From positions 124,001-188,000 of the forward strand of contig JAGZEG010000002.1 in the NCBI GenBank assembly GCA_018368455.1: 64,000 bases of DNA, read 5' to 3'. Positions 61,251-64,000 of this stretch are shown here, in pieces. The translations under genes and the position numbers were made by a program. Below the pieces are notes generated by a model, which searched no databases, had not been told where the DNA came from, and saw nothing but the letters and a program-made list of their open reading frames with translations. Each line of letters opens with the position of its first letter. Position 1 is the first letter of the stretch. Source of the DNA: Coriobacteriia bacterium (GTDB lineage Bacteria; Actinomycetota; Coriobacteriia; Coriobacteriales; UMGS124).

Positions 61251-61646
61251 ACGATATCCCCTCTCCCCTGGTACAGAGCAGGCAGCGCCGCCCTCCGGAG
61301 CATAAAGTGCCCCGAGCTTGTCAGCACCTACCTACTTGCTTGCAAAATACTTCTCAATTGTACGCAGCTTCGGAACGAAAACCATCCCCCGTATACCATT
61401 CGCCTGCATATCCACACGTGGTGAGATGTCTTTTACCCGACAGGCTGCCCGCCCGTGCCCAGCAATCCACCGAAATGCAAGACCATCCGCGCGAAGTGGC
61501 AACCAGAAGCGCGTATCGTTTGCATACGGAACGCACGTGGGGTACATATGGAAAGAGTCGCGCCGGACGTACTCACACGCGAGAGACGGCCGGCGCAGGG
61601 CCACGCGACCAGCAAACTCCGTCGCCAAGCAAACGGGGGTACAACC
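61251..61646. other. Divergent gap, no gene seen
   Basis: 396 bases between the flavodiiron and helical-repeat genes. CCACACGTGGTG near 61412 is a short dyad. No supported frame or element core. Confidence 0.35.
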
Positions 61647-63059
61647 ATGCAGCTGAACGAGCCACCCGCAGCCACCAGCCTCAACGCCACCGGGGCGCCC
61701 CAGCCCCGTGCGACGCTCAAGACCGATGCCGGGCCGGCGTCCAGCGCAGACCTGAGCATGGCAGCGTGCGGGCCCAAGCTCGCACGCGCCCTCGAGCGGG
61801 CCGCCGTGCGCGACCTCGAAGCGAGCCGGCGAGACGTCTATCGCGCGCAAGACGACGAGGACCGCGAGCTCATCGAGCGCCTGCGCCTCGAGCGCAACGC
61901 CACGGTTGAGCGGCTCAACGAGCAGGCGCGCGAGATCGACGTCACCCGCGAGCTCGAGCTGAGTGCCCAGCGAGCCGCATGGGTCGATGCCAACGACATC
62001 GCCGCCGTGAAGCGTCGCGAGGCGCGAGCCGCCGTGAAGGAGGCACGCAAGCACGATGCCCCGCTGCGCCGCGCCTACCTCGAGGAACTGCGCCACGACC
62101 ACAACGCACGCATCGAGCAGCTCGACGAGGAGCTCCACGCCCTGCGCGTAGCCCATGGTCTGGCCGAGGCCGAGTTGCGAGCGCCCTGGCTCGACGCTAA
62201 AGAGCGCACGCGCATAGCCAAGCGCACGATGCAAGCGGCGCTGTGCGAGCTGCGCGCCCAAGAGAAAGTTGAGCGCCCGCAGCGCATCGCCGGCGAGGAC
62301 GCCGCGCGGCGCGAGCGCAACGAGGCGTCCGACAAGCGCTGGGAGGCCGCACGCAAGGCGACGACGGAGCATGCCGTCATGCAGGTGGAGATCCGCGAGG
62401 CGCGCCAGGCGGGCACCGGCGACCTCACTGCACTGCGCGCCCACGAGGCAGAGCTGCGCGCCCAGGCAGCACAGCTCGAGAAGGAAGCACGCGAGGGAGA
62501 CCTCGCGGCCGCGAACAAGGCGTTCGAGCAGTGCCACGTGAGCAGCGTCAATCGGGCGGTCGCCCGGGCGGACCTGCGCTCGGAATGGCTGGCAGCGCGC
62601 CACGAGGCCGACATCGAGCGCAGGCGCTCCCGCGACGCGGTGCGAGCGTTCCGCGAATCGACGAAGCGTGAGATGTCCGAGGCCGAGGCGCGCATCCGCG
62701 CCCTGCGCAACGCCGAGAACGAGTCGTACGAGCAGGCCGTCAACGAGGTTTATCTGACGTGGGGCCTGAGCGAGGCCGAGCTGCGCAGTGAATCCCTTGA
62801 CGCCCGCGCCTACGCCCACGAGCTCAAGCTTGCTGCGCGCGAAGCGAATCGCGCCTACCTCCAGCAGGGACGCGAGGAGGAAGCCGCGCAGCTCGAGGAT
62901 ATCCGTCAGAAGAGGAACGCCGCATACGAGAGCTATGCGCAGGAGGTTTTGGACATCCGCACGAAGCGTGGCGTCGCCCGGGCCGAAGAGCGCGAGTGCG
63001 CACGCACAACGGCACTCACGGTCTACGCCCGCTACCGGGCCGAGTTGGCCGGTGCGTAG
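61647..63059 (+). CDS. Helical repeat protein, period about 68 residues, unknown function
   Basis: 470 residues, from about 42 on almost wholly helical and rich in Ala, Glu and Arg. It contains a recurring motif built on AELRxxWLDA: SAQRAAWVDA (106-115), AEAELRAPWLDA (173-184), a weak copy near 244, ARADLRSEWLAA (306-317), SEAELRSESLDA (375-386) and ARAEERE (444-450), spaced roughly 62-70 residues. Each unit appears to be two or three helices. No signal, membrane segment or enzyme motif; the first 40 residues are disordered. The ATG at 61647 has a weak GGGGGT site. No family recognised; a spectrin-like or coiled-coil scaffold is possible. Followed by a terminator. Confidence 0.75.
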   Translation: MQLNEPPAATSLNATGAPQPRATLKTDAGPASSADLSMAACGPKLARALERAAVRDLEASRRDVYRAQDDEDRELIERLRLERNATVERLNEQAREIDVTRELELSAQRAAWVDANDIAAVKRREARAAVKEARKHDAPLRRAYLEELRHDHNARIEQLDEELHALRVAHGLAEAELRAPWLDAKERTRIAKRTMQAALCELRAQEKVERPQRIAGEDAARRERNEASDKRWEAARKATTEHAVMQVEIREARQAGTGDLTALRAHEAELRAQAAQLEKEAREGDLAAANKAFEQCHVSSVNRAVARADLRSEWLAARHEADIERRRSRDAVRAFRESTKREMSEAEARIRALRNAENESYEQAVNEVYLTWGLSEAELRSESLDARAYAHELKLAAREANRAYLQQGREEEAAQLEDIRQKRNAAYESYAQEVLDIRTKRGVARAEERECARTTALTVYARYRAELAGA

Positions 63060-63095
63060 GAGCAAGGTCGGCGCGTAAGAGCAAGTCGAAAATCC

Positions 63096-63121
63096 AGCGC
63101 CCCGTCGAAAGGCGGGGCGCT
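63096..63121 (+). terminator. Terminator of the helical-repeat gene
   Basis: AGCGCCCC pairs with GGGGCGCT over a 10-base loop; TTACATTTTC follows. Confidence 0.75.
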
Positions 63122-63261
63122 TACATTTTCAGGCTATTGCACAGCAGGCCCTGGCTGCACGAGACGCTCCAGTCCCACAGGGCGCGCTCGGCGTCGCCAG
63201 GGGCGTACGTTTCGAGACGCTCGATATCAAAGCCCCGGGTCAGTCCCTCGAGTGGAAGCAT
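63121..63261 (-). pseudogene. Possible gene remnant next to element E6
   Basis: From an ATG at 63261 the minus strand reads MLPLEGLTRGFDIERLETYA and ends QGLLCNSLKM, about 46 residues of protein-like composition without a ribosome site. The open frame continues upstream into the E6 word. It may be the tail of a gene broken by the element. No family recognised. Confidence 0.3.
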
Positions 63262-63306
63262 CGGGTGCGATGACACGAGCGGGCGCCATCGGTACACAAA
63301 AATCCC

Positions 63307-63535
63307 GCTAAGTGAATGTTTCTTCGCGGTCGCCTGCAAAAAACGGCGTCAAGTGAATGTTTCTTCCGGGCAAGGGCCGGGATTTTGGCGCGCCGGGAGA
63401 CCCCTGCCCAGGAAAACCGCAGGTGAAATACTCGTGGCTAGCTAGTATTACCGGCAAAAACGAGGCCCTAGCGTCCAAGAAACGTGCACTTGAGGCCAAA
63501 ACGAACACGGACGCCTCAAGAGCCGTGCACTTAAC
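63307..63535. repeat. Intergenic inverted-word element E6 (two nested pairs)
   Basis: Forward words GCTAAGTGAATGTTTCTT (63307-63324) and GTCAAGTGAATGTTTCTT (63348-63365) face AAGAAACGTGCACTTGAG (63477-63494) and AAGAGCCGTGCACTTAAC (63518-63535). The core is GAAAACCGCAGGTGA (63412-63426). Spacers GCAAAAAACGGC (left) and CCAAAACGAACACGG (right) match those of E4, 39 kb away, so E4 and E6 are homologous copies. The gap 63060-63743 has no supported complete gene. Confidence 0.9.
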
Positions 63536-63743
63536 GGCTTTTTATGGCACGCGGCCGCACCCGGGCGCCGAGAAACGTGCCCATCCCGCACTGTGTACCC
63601 GCCACCGAGGTGCCAAATGACGCGTTGGCGCACCCCTCGCGCATCAAGCGCGCATCGTCCGGCGCGAAGAGACGCGCTACCATGGGGCCACACCTCCAGA
63701 ACCAGGGCGCGCAGCCGCACGCGTCCCGCGAAAGGACATCCCC

Positions 63744-64000
63744 ATGGTCACCCAGCCCGCCAGCGCAGTGCCTCCCTCCCCCGAACGTCCTCCCGAGCCC
63801 GTCAAAGCGTGTATCCCATCAGCCCCCGAAACCGAGACACCCGCCATCCCGCTCGAAGAGCAGCAGAACGTCTACCGCATCCTCGCCTCCCAGTTCCCCT
63901 TTGAGCAGGACATCCCCATGGCAACGGTGTCGCACGCACTCAACGAGGCCGGCGTCGACAGGGAGTCGTTCGGCTTCAAGAAGATGAAAGCCTTCCTTGC
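63744..64000 (+). CDS. N-terminal part of a possible LOTUS/OST-HTH-domain protein (3' end outside window)
   Basis: 85 complete codons to the window edge. The start ATG has AAAGGA upstream. The first 40 residues are Pro/Glu-rich; then VYRILASQFPFEQDIPMATV and HALNEAGVDRESFGFKKMKA form a compact helical unit whose end (G-x-x-x-x-x-x-GFKKMKxFL) resembles the OST-HTH/LOTUS fold, often found with NYN nuclease domains in bacteria. The identification rests on one partial domain. Confidence 0.55.
   Translation, partial: MVTQPASAVPPSPERPPEPVKACIPSAPETETPAIPLEEQQNVYRILASQFPFEQDIPMATVSHALNEAGVDRESFGFKKMKAFL

Noticed and set aside
61332..63065. 577-residue open frame antisense to the helical-repeat gene
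   Set aside because: The plus-strand frame has a start with a (weak) ribosome site, a consistent repeat motif and a terminator; the minus frame has none of these.

Overview
The window is high-GC DNA with short Shine-Dalgarno-led genes and very long antisense shadow frames. The combination of many Tat-exported FAD reductases, large membrane-anchored LuxR regulators, a membrane [NiFe] hydrogenase, rubrerythrin, ferritin and a flavodiiron protein points to a strictly anaerobic gut actinobacterium of the class Coriobacteriia, most likely Eggerthellaceae (Eggerthella, Gordonibacter, Slackia or Adlercreutzia relatives). This is inferred from gene families; no rRNA or marker gene is present to fix the genus.

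Layout. 1-1283: N-terminal part of a hydrogenase small subunit (runs off the left edge), with two palindromes upstream, then a 67-bp tandem repeat and a nested palindromic element. 2164-4766: rubrerythrin, a HAD phosphatase and MutY-like glycosylase operon, tRNA-Asp. 4945-8228: MFS exporter and HemW-like radical SAM protein. 8786-11547: locus A, an exported triheme cytochrome/molybdopterin-domain fusion, a molybdopterin-domain-only protein and a free dimerisation domain. 11708-16363: MerR regulator, a scar of two truncated genes (SDR and LysR), CstA with a small partner. 17060-18763: first Tat flavoprotein. 19443-22895: pth, prs, glmU. 23180-27065: candidate peptide, methyltransferase, anion permease, D-2-hydroxyacid dehydrogenase. 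27329-35274: LuxR regulator, FMN/FAD reductase, small coupled gene, second flavoprotein and divergent LuxR regulator. 35362-38047: zinc-type ArsR/HMA/P-type ATPase operon with its operator. 38165-39227: UPF0178 and apt. 39329-44898: flavoprotein and two more LuxR regulators. 45059-51361: Nudix, PEBP-like, single-TM protein, gene remnant, ferritin, TrmL-like methyltransferase, surface carbohydrate-binding-domain protein. 52185-59190: fifth LuxR regulator, flavoprotein, and locus B, a paralogue of locus A. 59685-63059: exported flavodiiron/rubredoxin fusion and a helical repeat protein. 63744-64000: start of a possible LOTUS-domain gene.

Working together. Most of the window looks like interchangeable anaerobic respiratory modules: hydrogen is oxidised by the hydrogenase, and exported flavoproteins (five, each probably with its own organic acceptor) and triheme proteins (two loci) act outside the membrane. 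Each flavoprotein except the first has a membrane LuxR regulator within about 2.5 kb, as is known for substrate-specific reductases of Eggerthella. Oxygen and iron defence (rubrerythrin, ferritin, exported flavodiiron protein) and metal efflux accompany them.

The least explained signal is a family of intergenic elements. At least eight gaps of 400 bases or more hold inverted copies of a word of about 18-28 bases, arranged around a short core that reads roughly AAANCNCAGGT. The words differ between most elements while the core and the layout stay the same. No transposase is visible in the window.
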